64,000 nt of DNA from Sacculina carcini. Lineage: Eukaryota > Arthropoda > Thecostraca > Sacculinidae. Positions 1-9,800 of the stretch are shown here, piece by piece. The stretch is taken from NCBI GenBank assembly GCA_916048095.2, contig CAJZIA020000003.1, positions 1-64,000 of the forward strand, written 5' to 3'. Position numbers and translations under genes: made by a program. The notes below the pieces were generated by a model that worked only from the letters and a program-made list of their open reading frames with translations, had not been told where the DNA came from and searched no databases. The first letter of the stretch is position 1; the number at the start of each line of letters is the position of its first letter.

Positions 1-2497
1 CAAAAACGTCAAAATTGACCGAAATCGGTCATTTTCGATACTTGTGCACACGTATGTCACTGACATCCCAAAAACGTCAAAATTGACCGAAATCGGACAT
101 TTTCGATACTTGTGCACACGTATGTCACTGACATCCCAAAAACGTCAAAATTGACCGAAATCGGTCATTTTCGATACTTGTGCACACAAGTTCAACTGAC
201 ATTGCAAAAACGTCAAAATTGACCGAAATCGGTCATTTTCGATACTTGTGCACACGTATGTCACTGACATCCCAAAAACGTCAAAATTGACCGAAATCGG
301 TCATTTTCGATACTTGACCACACAAGTTCAACTGACATCGCAAAAACGTCAAAATTGACCGAAATCGGTCATTTTCGATACTTGACCACACAAGTACAAC
401 TGACATCGCAAAAACGTCAAAATTGACCGAAATCAGTCATTTTCGATACTTGACCACACAAGTTCAACTGACATCGCAAAAACGTCAAAATTGACCGAAA
501 TCGGTCATTTTCGATACTTGTGCACACAAGTTCAACTGACATTGCAAAAACGTCAAAATTGACCGAAATCGGTCATTTTCGATACTTGTGCACACGTAAG
601 TCACTGACATCCCAAAAACGTCAAAATTGACCGAAATCGGACATTTTCGATACTTGTGCACACGTATGTCACTGACATCCCAAAAACGTCAAAATTGACC
701 GAAATCGGTCATTTTCGATACTTGACCACACAAGTTCAACCGACATCGCAAAAACGTCAAAATTGACCGAAATCGGTCATTTTCGATACTTGATCACACA
801 ATTTCAACTGACATCGCAAAAACGTCAAAATTGACCGAAATCGGTCATTTTCGATACTTGACCACACAAGTTCAACTGACATCGCAAAAACGTCAAAATT
901 GACCGAAATCGGTCATTTTCGATACTTGATCACACAAGTTCAACTGACATCGCAAAAACGTCAAAATTGACCGAAATCGGTCATTTTCGATACTTGACCA
1001 CACAAGTTCAACTGACATCCCAAAAACGTCAAAATTGACCGAAATCGGTCATTTTCGATACATGACCACACAAGTTCAACTGACATCGCAAAAACGTCAA
1101 AATTGACCGAAATCGGTCATTTTCGATACTTGTGCACACGTATGTCACTGACATCGCAAAAACGTCAAAATTGACCGAAATCGGTCATTTTCGATACTTG
1201 TGCACACGTATGTCACTGACATCGCAAAAACGTCAAAATTGACCAAAATCGGTCATATTCGATACTTGTGCACACGTATGTCACTGGCATCCCAAAAACG
1301 TCAAAATTGACCGAAATCGGTCATTTTCGATACTTGTGCACACGTATGTCACTGACATCCCAAAAACGTCAAAATTGACCGAAATCGGTCATTTTCGATA
1401 CTTGACCACACAAGTTCAACTGACATCGCAAAAAACGTCAAAATTGACCGAAATCGGCCATTTTCGATACTTGTGCACACGTATGTCACTGACATCGCAA
1501 AAACGTCAAAATTGACCAAAATCGGTCATATTCGATACTTGTGCACACGTATGTCACTGGCATCCCAAAAACGTCAAAATTGACCGAAATCGGTCATTTT
1601 CGATACTTGTGCACACGTATGTCACTGACATCCCAAAAACGTCAAAATTGACCGAAATCGGTCATTTTCGATACTTGACCACACAAGTTCAACCGACATC
1701 GCAAAAACGTCAAAATTGACCGAAATCGGTCATTTTCGATACTTGATCACACAAGTTCAACTGACATCGCAAAAAACGTCAAAATTGACCGAAATCGGTC
1801 ATTTTCGATACTTGACCACACAAGTTCAACTGACATCCCAAAAACGTCAAAATTGACCGAAATCGGTCATTTTCGATACATGACCACACAAGTTCAACTG
1901 ACATCGCAAAAACGTCAAAATTGACCGAAATCGGTCATTTTCGATACTTGTGCACACGTATGTCACTGACATCGCAAAAACGTCAAAATTGACCGAAATC
2001 GGTCATTTTCGATAGTTGTGCACACGTATGTCACTGACATCGCAAAAACGTCAAAATTGACCAAAATCGGTCATTTTCAATACTTGTGCACACGTATGTC
2101 ACTGGCATCCCAAAAACGTCAAAATTGACCGAAATCGGTCATTTTCGATACTTGACCACACAAGTTCAACTGACATCGCAAAAACGTCAAAATTGACCGA
2201 AATCGGTCATTTTCGATACTTGTGCACACGTATGTCACTGACATCGCAAAAACGTCAAAATTGACCAAAATCGGTCATATTCGATACTTGTGCACACGTA
2301 TGTCACTGGCATCCCAAAAACGTCAAAATTGACCGAAATCGGTCATTTTCGATACTTGTGCACACGTATGTCACTGACATCCCAAAAACGTCAAAATTGA
2401 CCGAAATCGGTCATTTTCGATACTTGACCACACAAGTTCAACTGACATCGCAAAAACGTCAAAGTTGACCGAAATCGGTCATTTTCGATACTTGACC
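1..2497. repeat. 68-bp tandem satellite array, two monomer types
   Basis: About 37 head-to-tail monomers of 68 bp, phased on CAAAAACGTC; a few are 69 bp with one extra A. All share a core with the inverted repeat TGACCGAAATCGGTCA. The other part of the monomer comes in two forms: one with TTGTGCACACG and the palindrome TGTCACTGACA, the other with TTGACCACACAAG. The two forms are mixed along the array. Rare variants (CAACCGACATC at about 739 and 1692; CATGACC at 1061 and 1879; ACCAAAATCGG near 1243, 1517, 2062 and 2265) show block duplications. The array is open at the window start and breaks off inside a monomer at TTGACC before T0. No gene is seen in it. Confidence 0.96.
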
Positions 2498-3118
2498 GAT
2501 TCTTTATTTTCTTTATTTTCTTTATTTTCTTTATTTTCTTTATTTTCTGTATTTTCTGTATTTTCTGTATTTTCTGTATTTTCTTTATTTTCTTTATTTT
2601 CTTTATTTTCTTTATTTTCTTTATTTTCTTTATTTTCTTTATTTTCTTTACTTTCTTTACTTTCTTTATTTTCTTTATTTTCTTTATTTTCTTTATTTTC
2701 TTTATTTTCTTTATTTTCTTTATTTTCTTTATTTTCTTTATTTTCTTTATTTTCTTTATTTTCTTTATTTTCTTTATTTTCTTTATTTTCTTTATTTTCT
2801 TTATTTTCTTTATTTTCTTTATTTTCTTTATTTTATTTATTTTATTTATTTTATTTATTTTATTTATTTTATTTATTTTATTTATTTTATTTATTTTATT
2901 TATTTTATTTATTTTCTTCATTTTATTTATTTTATTTATTTTATTTATTTTATTTATTTTATTTATTTTATTTATTTTATTTATTTTATTTATTTTATTT
3001 ATTTTATTTATTTTATTTATTTTATTTATTTTATTTATTTTATTTATTTTATTTATTTTATTTATTTTATTTATTTTATTTATTTTATTTATTTTATTTA
3101 TTTTATTTTTTTTATTTA
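2498..3118. repeat. T0: 9-mer TTTATTTTC tract next to the 68-bp array
   Basis: About 69 copies of the 9-mer. Four TGTATTTTC units lie near 2547-2582 and two TTTACTTTC units near 2647-2666. From about 2828 the unit changes to TTTATTTTA, with one TTCATTTTA near 2917. The end TTTAATTCATCC is the junction type seen before GAG-type class A spacers and all class C spacers. Confidence 0.95.
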
Positions 3119-3177
3119 ATTCATCCAATTTATTTCGATTATTTGTGTGTAGAGTTTAGTGTTGAGTGAAGAAAGTT

Positions 3178-3249
3178 ATTACCTGGCTGGGATTCGAACC
3201 GAGGTCCTCGGGGTTCGAGCAGAGTCTTACGCGGTTCGGCCATTGTAGA
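3178..3249 (-). mobile_element. tRNA-like Pol III head (SINE-like), copy in S1
   Basis: Read on the minus strand, TGGCCGAACCG (plus 3232-3242) fits the Pol III A-box consensus TRGYNNANNNG, and GGTTCGAATCC (plus 3190-3200) fits the B box GGTTCGANNCC exactly. The 31-bp gap between boxes is in the tRNA range. The flanks do not pair into a seven-base acceptor stem, the D arm is poor and the T stem has one mismatch, so a working tRNA gene is unlikely. Downstream come a ~59-bp body and then an A-rich (AAATAAAGA)n tail: the layout of a tRNA-derived SINE. By eye the 72-bp element is the same in all 33 copies. I see no target-site duplications, and I do not recognise the SINE family. Confidence 0.6.
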
Positions 3250-3774
3250 TGTTCAAGAGAGATGGTTTATATGTGGTATATATAGTGCGCAAGCACGAGT
3301 GTACAATTAATATATAGAATTGTGAGATACTTGTGGCGCACATGATACAATTGATACAATTGTGGCGCACGTATTAGATATATTAATATTTATTATATTT
3401 GGTTTTGCTAACTAAATTAATTTAGAGTTGTGAGACAAATGCACATGATACAATTGTGGCGCGCGTATTTGGTATATTAATGTTTATTATATTATGTTAT
3501 GCTAATTAAATAAATTTAGAGAATTGTGAGACACTTGTGACGCACATGATACAATTGTGGCGCGCGTATTAGGTATATTAATGTTTTTTAAATTAGTTTG
3601 AGAATTAAATTAATTCATAGAATTGTGAGACACTTGTGGCGCACATGATATAATTGTGGCGCACGTATTTCGTATATTAATGTTTATTATATTAGGTTAT
3701 GATAATTAGTTGTGTTAAAACAAGTTGATTTAAAAATATATTGAAATTAATTTGAAAAATATTTATCAAGTGTG

Positions 3775-4050
3775 TTTAAACGGGTGAATAGACGGTGGAT
3801 GGTAGAAGATGTCTATAACAATGATTTGTTCAAACTGCGCATGCGCAGACGTCAGCGCGGTATCACGTACGCGGTGCGTGATTGTGCGCCATCCAAGGTT
3901 ACCTTGAGATGGCGCCAGACTGGCGGGGAATGTGTTTGATGTACTGCGCATGCGCAGACGTCAGCGCGGTATCATGGTGTGTGCATTGCATCAAGGTGCC
4001 AAGGTGACCTTGAATGCAGTGCTGAGTCAGCACTGCTGACGTCATCTATA
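3775..4050. promoter_or_regulatory. GC module in S1: CpG-rich cluster of palindromic factor sites
   Basis: A GC-rich island in AT-rich DNA. A 31-bp direct repeat (3835-3865 and 3944-3974) starts with CTGCGCATGCGCAG, which holds the exact NRF1-type palindrome TGCGCATGCGCA (3836-3847 and 3945-3956). Next come TGACCTTGA (4005-4013, an extended nuclear-receptor half-site of ERR/SF-1 type), the 15-bp palindrome GTGCTGAGTCAGCAC (4019-4033, a Maf element with an AP-1 core) and TGACGTCA (4037-4044, a CREB/ATF site). Between the direct repeats lie two imperfect palindromes, around 3864-3882 (TCACG...CGTGA) and about 3887-3917 (centre AAGGTTACCTT). The motif matches are seen directly; regulatory function is inferred. 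Confidence 0.5.
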
Positions 4051-4689
4051 TTTTCTTTATTTTCTTTATTTTCTTTATTTTCTTTATTTTCTTTATTTTC
4101 TTTATTTTCTTTATTTTCTTTATTTTCTTTATTTTCTTTCTTTTCTTTATTTTCTTTATTTTCTTTATTTTCTTTATTTTCTTTATTTTCTTTATTTTCT
4201 TTATTTTCTTTATTTTCTTTATTTTCTTTATTTTCTTTATTTTCTTTATTTTCTTTATTTTCTTTATTTTCTTTATTTTCTATATTTTCTTTATTTTCTT
4301 TATTTTCTTTATTTTCTTTATTTTCTTTATTTTCTTTATTTTCTTTATTTTCTTTATTTTCTTTATTTTCTTTATTTTTTTTATTTTCTTTTTTTTATTT
4401 ATTTTATTTTTTTTATTTATTTTATTTATTATATTTATTTTCTTTATTTTCTTTATTTTCTTTATTTTCTTTATTTTCTTTATTTTCTTTATTTTCTTTA
4501 TTTTCTTTATTTTCTTTATTTTCTTTATTTTCTTTATTTTCTTTATTTTCTTTATTTTCTTTATTTTCTTTATTTTCTTTATTTTATTCATTTTATTCAT
4601 TTTCTTTATTTTCTTTATTTTCTTTATTTTCTTTATTTTCTTTATTTTCTTTATTTTCTTTATTTTCTTTATTTTATTTATTTTATTTT
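4051..4689. repeat. T1: 9-mer tract
   Basis: TTTATTTTC repeats with one TTTCTTTTC near 4136 and one TATATTTTC near 4280. A T-rich degenerate patch lies at about 4371-4440 and includes TTATATTTA. Two TTCATTTTA units lie near 4586-4602. The partner tract is 13654-14301. Confidence 0.94.
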
Positions 4690-4748
4690 ATTCATCCAAT
4701 TTATTTCGATTATTTGTGTGTAGAGTTTAGTGTTGAGTGAAGAAAGTT

Positions 4749-4820
4749 ATTACCTGGCTGGGATTCGAACCGAGGTCCTCGGGGTTCGAGCAGAGTCTTA
4801 CGCGGTTCGGCCATTGTAGA
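4749..4820 (-). mobile_element. tRNA-like Pol III head, copy in S2
   Basis: B box 4761-4771, A box 4803-4813, both on the minus strand. Reading on, the A-rich strand of T1 follows the short body. Confidence 0.58.
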
Positions 4821-4852
4821 TGTTCAAGAGAGATGGTTTATATGTGGTATAT

Positions 4853-4870
4853 ATAGTGCGCAAGCACTAT
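4853..4870. other. Hairpin with GCAA loop in S2
   Basis: ATAGTGC and GCACTAT form a perfect 7-bp inverted repeat around GCAA, which would be a GNRA tetraloop in RNA. The same 18 bp recur at +163 to +180 of every class B spacer and of class A spacers S32, S36, S37, S38, S40 and S44. In S1, S5, S8, S12, S15, S34 and S42 the right arm reads GCACGAG and only four pairs remain. Confidence 0.7.
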
Positions 4871-5146
4871 TGTACAATTAATATATAGAATTGTGAGATA
4901 CTTGTGGCGCACATGATACAATTGTGGCGCACGTATTAGATATATTAATGTTTATTATATTTGGTTATGCTAACTAAATTAATTTAGAGTTGTGAGACAA
5001 ATGCACATGATACAATTGTGGCGCGCGTATTTGGTATATTAATGTTTATTATATTATGTTATGCTAATTAAATAAATTTAGAGAATTGTGAAACACTTGT
5101 GACGCACATGATACAATTGTGGCGCGCGTATTAGGTATATTAAGTT

Positions 5147-6083
5147 ATTTTCTTTATTTTCTTTATTTTCTTTATTTTCTTTATTTTCTTTATTTTCTTT
5201 ATTTTCTTTATTTTCTTTATTTTCTTTATTTTCTTTATTTTCTTTATTTTTTTTATTTTCTTTATTTTCTTTATTTTCTTTATTTTCTTTATTTTCTTTA
5301 TTTTCTTTATTTTCTTTATTTTCTTTATTTTCTTTATTTTCTTTATTTTCTTTATTTTCTTTATTTTCTTTATTTTCTTTATTTTCTTTATTTTCTTTAT
5401 TTTCTTTATTTTCTTTATTTTATTTATTTTATTTATTTTATTTATTTTATTTATTTTATTTATTTTATTTATTTTCTTCATTTTCTTTATTTTCTTTATT
5501 TTCTTTATTTTCTTTATTTTCTTTATTTTCTTTATTTTCTTTATTTTCTTTATTTTCTTTATTTTCTTTATTTTCTTTATTTTCTTTATTTTCTTTATTT
5601 TCTTTATTTTCTTTATTTTCTTTATTTTCTTTATTTTCTTTATTTTCTTTATTTTCTTTATTTTCTTTATTTTCTTTATTTTCTTTATTTTCTATATTTT
5701 CTTTATTTTCTTTATTTTCTTTATTTTCTATATTTTCTTTATTTTCTTTATTTTCTTTATTTTCTTTATTTTATTTATTTTATTTATTTTATTTATTTTA
5801 TTTATTTTATTTATTATATTTATTTTCTTTATTTTCTTTATTTTCTTTATTTTCTTTATTTTCTTTATTTTCTTTATTTTCTTTATTTTCTTTATTTTCT
5901 TTATTTTCTTTATTTTCTTTATTTTCTTTATTTTCTTTATTTTCTTTATTTTCTTTATTTTCTTTATTTTCTTTATTTTATTCATTTTATTCATTTTCTT
6001 TATTTTCTTTATTTTCTTTATTTTCTTTATTTTCTTTATTTTCTTTATTTTCTTTATTTTCTTTATTTTATTTATTTTATTTT
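5147..6083. repeat. T2: 9-mer tract
   Basis: TTTATTTTC with TTTATTTTA blocks near 5416-5475 and 5769-5815, single TATATTTTC units near 5692 and 5728, TTATATTTA near 5813 and two TTCATTTT units near 5980-5996. The partner 14759-15713 is 18 bp longer. Confidence 0.94.
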
Positions 6084-6540
6084 ATTCATCCAATTTATTT
6101 CGATTATTTGTGTGTAGAGTTTAGTGTTGAGTGAAGAAAGTTATTACCTGGCTGGGATTCGAACCGAGGTCCTCGGGGTTCGAGCAGAGTCTTACGCGGT
6201 TCGGCCATTGTAGATGTTCAAGAGAGATGGTTTATATGTGGTATATATAGTGCGCAAGCACTATTGTACAATTAATATATAGAATTGTGAGATACTTGTG
6301 GCGCACATGATACAATTGTGGCGCACGTATTAGATATATTAATGTTTATTATATTTGGTTATGCTAACTAAATTAATTTAGAGTTGTGAGACAAATGCAC
6401 ATGATACAATTGTGGCGCGCGTATTTGGTATATTAATGTTTATTATATTATGTTATGCTAATTAAATAAATTTAGAGAATTGTGAAACACTTGTGACGCA
6501 CATGATACAATTGTGGCGCGCGTATTAGGTATATTAAGTT
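6084..6540. repeat. S3 spacer, class B
   Basis: 457 bp; I see no difference from S2. TAT-type hairpin at 6247-6264. Confidence 0.92.
6143..6214 (-). mobile_element. tRNA-like Pol III head, copy in S3
   Basis: B box 6155-6165, A box 6197-6207, minus strand. Confidence 0.57.
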
Positions 6541-7477
6541 ATTTTCTTTATTTTCTTTATTTTCTTTATTTTCTTTATTTTCTTTATTTTCTTTATTTTC
6601 TTTATTTTCTTTATTTTCTTTATTTTCTTTATTTTCTTTATTTTCTTTATTTTCTTTATTTTCTTTATTTTCTTTATTTTCTTTATTTTCTTTATTTTCT
6701 TTATTTTCTTTATTTTCTTTATTTTCTTTATTTTCTTTATTTTCTTTATTTTCTTTATTTTCTTTATTTTCTTTATTTTCTTTATTTTCTTTATTTTCTT
6801 TATTTTCTTTATTTTCTTTATTTTCTTTATTTTCTTTATTTTCTTTATTTTCTTTATTTTCTTTATTTTCTTTATTTTCTTTATTTTCTTTATTTTCTTT
6901 ATTTTCTTTATTTTCTTTATTTTCTTTATTTTCTTTATTTTCTTTATTTTCTTTATTTTCTTTATTTTCTTTATTTTCTTTATTTTCTTTATTTTCTTTA
7001 TTTTCTTTATTTTCTATATTTTCTATATTTTCTTTATTTTCTTTATTTTCTTTATTTTCTTTATTTTCTTTATTTTCTTTATTTTCTTTATTTTCTATAT
7101 TTTCTATATTTTCTTTATTTTCTTTATTTTCTTTATTTTCTTTATTTTCTTTATTTTCTTTATTTTCTTTATTTTATTTATTTTATTTATTTTATTTATT
7201 TTATTTATTTTATTTATTTTATTTATTTTATTTATTTTATTTATTTTATTTATTTTATTTATTTTCTTTATTTTCTTTATTTTCTTTATTTTCTTTATTT
7301 TCTTTATTTTCTTTATTTTCTTTATTTTCTTTATTTTCTTTATTTTCTTTATTTTATTCATTTTCTTCATTTTATTTATTTTCTTTATTTTCTTTATTTT
7401 CTTTATTTTCTTTATCTTCTTTATTTTCTTTATTTTCTTTATTTTCTTTATTTTCTTTATTTTATTTATTTTATTTT
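6541..7477. repeat. T3: 9-mer tract with a long pure run
   Basis: About 52 uninterrupted TTTATTTTC copies to about 7010. Then two TATATTTTC pairs (about 7015-7032 and 7095-7113), a TTTATTTTA block (about 7172-7265), a TTCATTTTC/TTCATTTTA pair (about 7356-7372) and one TTTATCTTC near 7413. This ordered set of variants recurs in T6, T10, T13, T27 and T31. Confidence 0.94.
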
Positions 7478-7934
7478 ATTCATCCAATTTATTTCGATTA
7501 TTTGTGTGTAGAGTTTAGTGTTGAGTGAAGAAAGTTATTACCTGGCTGGGATTCGAACCGAGGTCCTCGGGGTTCGAGCAGAGTCTTACGCGGTTCGGCC
7601 ATTGTAGATGTTCAAGAGAGATGGTTTATATGTGGTATATATAGTGCGCAAGCACTATTGTACAATTAATATATAGAATTGTGAGATACTTGTGGCGCAC
7701 ATGATACAATTGTGGCGCACGTATTAGATATATTAATGTTTATTATATTTGGTTATGCTAACTAAATTAATTTAGAGTTGTGAGACAAATGCACATGATA
7801 CAATTGTGGCGCGCGTATTTGGTATATTAATGTTTATTATATTATGTTATGCTAATTAAATAAATTTAGAGAATTGTGAAACACTTGTGACGCACATGAT
7901 ACAATTGTGGCGCGCGTATTAGGTATATTAAGTT
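7478..7934. repeat. S4 spacer, class B
   Basis: 457 bp, TAT-type hairpin at 7641-7658. Third class B unit in a row before class A S5. Confidence 0.92.
7537..7608 (-). mobile_element. tRNA-like Pol III head, copy in S4
   Basis: B box 7549-7559, A box 7591-7601, minus strand. Confidence 0.57.
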
Positions 7935-8310
7935 ATTTTCTTTATTTTCTTTATTTTCTTTATTTTCTTTATTTTCTTTTTCTTTATTTTCTTTATTTTC
8001 TTTATTTTCTTTATTTTCTTTATTTTCTTTATTTTCTTTATTTTCTTTATTTTCTTTATTTTCTTTATTTTCTTTATTTTCTTTATTTTATTTATTTTAT
8101 TTATTTTATTTATTTTATTTATTTTCTTTATTTTCTTTATTTTCTTTATTTTCTTTATTTTCTTTATTTTATTTATTTTATTTATTTTATTTATTTTATT
8201 TATTTTATTTATTTTATTTATTTTATTTATTTTATTTATTTTATTTATTTTATTTATTTTATTTATTTTATTTATTTTATTTATTTTATTTATTTTATTT
8301 TTTTTATTTA
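7935..8310. repeat. T4: short 9-mer tract
   Basis: 376 bp. A 6-bp TTTTTC unit near 7976 shifts the phase. From about 8088 the tract is mostly TTTATTTTA, broken by a short TTTATTTTC block near 8122-8166. It ends with TTTAATTCATCC. Confidence 0.94.
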
Positions 8311-8369
8311 ATTCATCCAATTTATTTCGATTATTTGTGTGTAGAGTTTAGTGTTGAGTGAAGAAAGTT

Positions 8370-8441
8370 ATTACCTGGCTGGGATTCGAACCGAGGTCCT
8401 CGGGGTTCGAGCAGAGTCTTACGCGGTTCGGCCATTGTAGA
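8370..8441 (-). mobile_element. tRNA-like Pol III head, copy in S5
   Basis: B box 8382-8392, A box 8424-8434, minus strand. Confidence 0.57.
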
Positions 8442-8508
8442 TGTTCAAGAGAGATGGTTTATATGTGGTATATATAGTGCGCAAGCACGAGTGTACAATT
8501 AATATATA

Positions 8509-8890
8509 GAATTGTGAGATACTTGTGGCGCACATGATACAATTGTGGCGCACGTATTAGATATATTAATATTTATTATATTTGGTTATGCTAACTAAAT
8601 TAATTTAGAGTTGTGAGACAAATGCACATGATACAATTGTGGCGCGCGTATTTGGTATATTAATGTTTATTATATTATGTTATGCTAATTAAATAAATTT
8701 AGAGAATTGTGAAACACTTGTGACGCACATGATACAATTGTGGCGCGCGTATTAGGTATATTAATGTTTTTTAAATTAGTTTGAGAATTAAATTAATTCA
8801 TAGAATTGTGAGACACTTGTGGCGCACATGATATAATTTTGGCGCACGTATTTCGTATATTAATGTTTATTATATTAGGTTATGATAATT
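8509..8890. repeat. Four ~98-bp sub-repeats inside class A spacer S5
   Basis: Copies begin with GAATTGTGAG or close variants at 8509, 8608, 8704 and 8803 (steps 99, 96, 99). Each carries GCGCACATGATACAATTGTGGCGC or a close variant followed by an AT-rich half with TATATTAATGTT. The palindrome ACAATTGT and a short direct repeat of TTGTGGCGCAC lie inside. Class B spacers stop in copy 3; class C spacers start at the end of copy 2. Confidence 0.88.
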
Positions 8891-8957
8891 AGTTGTGTTA
8901 AAACAAGTTGATTTAAAAATATATTGAAATTAATTTGAAAAATATTTATCAAGTGTG

Positions 8958-9233
8958 TTTAAACGGGTGAATAGACGGTGGATGGTAGAAGATGTCTATA
9001 ACAATGATTTGTTCAAACTGCGCATGCGCAGACGTCAGCGCGGTATCACGTACGCGGTGCGTGATTGTGCGCCATCCAAGGTTACCTTGAGATGGCGCCA
9101 GACTGGCGGGGAATGTGTTTGATGTACTGCGCATGCGCAGACGTCAGCGCGGTATCATGGTGTGTGCATTGCATCAAGGTGCCAAGGTGACCTTGAATGC
9201 AGTGCTGAGTCAGCACTGCTGACGTCATCTATA
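8958..9233. promoter_or_regulatory. GC module in S5
   Basis: Early form, 276 bp. NRF1-type palindromes at 9019-9030 and 9128-9139, ERR-like site 9188-9196, Maf/AP-1 palindrome 9202-9216, CRE 9220-9227. Confidence 0.48.
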
Positions 9234-9800
9234 TTTTCTTTATTTTCTTTATTTTCTTTATTTTCTTTATTTTCTTTATTTTCTTTATTTTCTTTATTTT
9301 CTTTATTTTCTTTATTTTCTTTATTTTCTTTATTTTCTTTATTTTCTTTATTTTCTTTATTTTCTTTATTTTCTTTATTTTCTTTATTTTCTTTATTTTC
9401 TTTATTTTCTTTATTTTCTTTATTTTCTATATTTTCTTTATTTTCTTTATTTTCTTTATTTTCTATATTTTCTTTATTTTCTTTATTTTCTTTATTTTCT
9501 TTATTTTATTTATTTTATTTATTTTATTTATTTTATTTATTTTATTTATTATATTTATTTTCTTTATTTTCTTTATTTTCTTTATTTTCTTTATTTTCTT
9601 TATTTTCTTTATTTTCTTTATTTTCTTTATTTTCTTTATTTTCTTTATTTTCTTTATTTTCTTTATTTTCTTTATTTTCTTTATTTTCTTTATTTTCTTT
9701 ATTTTCTTTATTTTATTCATTTTCTTTATTTTCTTTATTTTCTTTATTTTCTTTATTTTCTTTATTTTCTTTATTTTCTTTATTTTATTTATTTTATTTT
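9234..9800. repeat. T5: 9-mer tract
   Basis: TTTATTTTC with TATATTTTC near 9426 and 9462, a TTTATTTTA block with TTATATTTA near 9504-9555 and one TTCATTTTC near 9716. Partner tract 18850-19407 is one 9-mer shorter. Confidence 0.94.

Larger units (their letters stand above)
3119..4050. repeat. S1 spacer, class A (complete form)
   Basis: 932-bp spacer that begins at ATTCATCC and ends at CATCTATA. Order: left arm, tRNA-like element, hairpin region (GAG variant, stem only GTGC/GCAC), four ~98-bp sub-repeats, an A/T segment with minus-strand T runs (about 3715-3770), GC module. It is 9 bp longer than its sisters because GATACAATT is doubled (3344-3352 and 3353-3361). With S5, S8 and S12 it carries an early form of the GC module with a 4-bp longer stretch before the ERR-like site. 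Confidence 0.93.
4690..5146. repeat. S2 spacer, class B
   Basis: 457-bp spacer that keeps the left arm, tRNA-like element, hairpin, sub-repeats 1 and 2 and part of 3. It breaks at TATTAA and passes by GTT into the 9-mer tract. The fourth sub-repeat and GC module are absent. Left junction is TTTATTCATCC. Confidence 0.93.
8311..9233. repeat. S5 spacer, class A
   Basis: 923 bp, GAG variant of the hairpin region, early-form GC module. Differs from S1 by lacking the GATACAATT doubling, by TTATGC for TTTTGC in sub-repeat 1 and by ATAATTTTGG in sub-repeat 4. Confidence 0.93.

Noticed and set aside
1-2497. CRISPR array
   Set aside because: The whole 68-bp unit repeats with no unique spacers, and the remaining sequence is eukaryotic satellite.
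1-2497. CENP-B box or other known centromere motif in the 68-bp monomer
   Set aside because: I looked for the CENP-B box core pattern and did not find it. Centromere identity cannot be judged from sequence alone.
3178-3249. A functional tRNA gene
   Set aside because: A and B boxes are good, but no seven-base acceptor stem forms, the D arm is poor and no clear anticodon arm is seen. A tRNA-derived element fits better.
3255-3310. A TATA-box promoter at TATATATAG beside the hairpin
   Set aside because: TATA-like strings are expected by chance in such AT-rich DNA, and no initiator, transcript or gene lies downstream.
3766-3951. 61-residue minus-strand open frame that starts MRSTSNTFPASL, found in most GC modules
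   Set aside because: It covers the palindromes and direct repeat of the GC module. Its conservation matches that of the surrounding non-coding spacer; S15 has an 18-bp in-frame gain, S17 loses 109 bp and S42 has an inversion. No known domain is recognised. A small peptide cannot be excluded but has no support.
3119-4050. LTR, Helitron or terminal-inverted-repeat transposon ends at spacer borders
   Set aside because: No terminal inverted repeats, no flanking target-site duplications and no coding remnants are seen; spacer borders merge into the 9-mer tract.
3979-4740. Long open frames coding LFS, YFL, FIF or KIK, KIN, ENK repeats throughout the window
   Set aside because: They are translations of the 9-bp repeat in whichever frame it falls. 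TTTATTTTC has no stop in any plus frame, and 9 is a multiple of 3, so open frames are expected. Start and end lie in spacer sequence and there is no sign of codon-level constraint.
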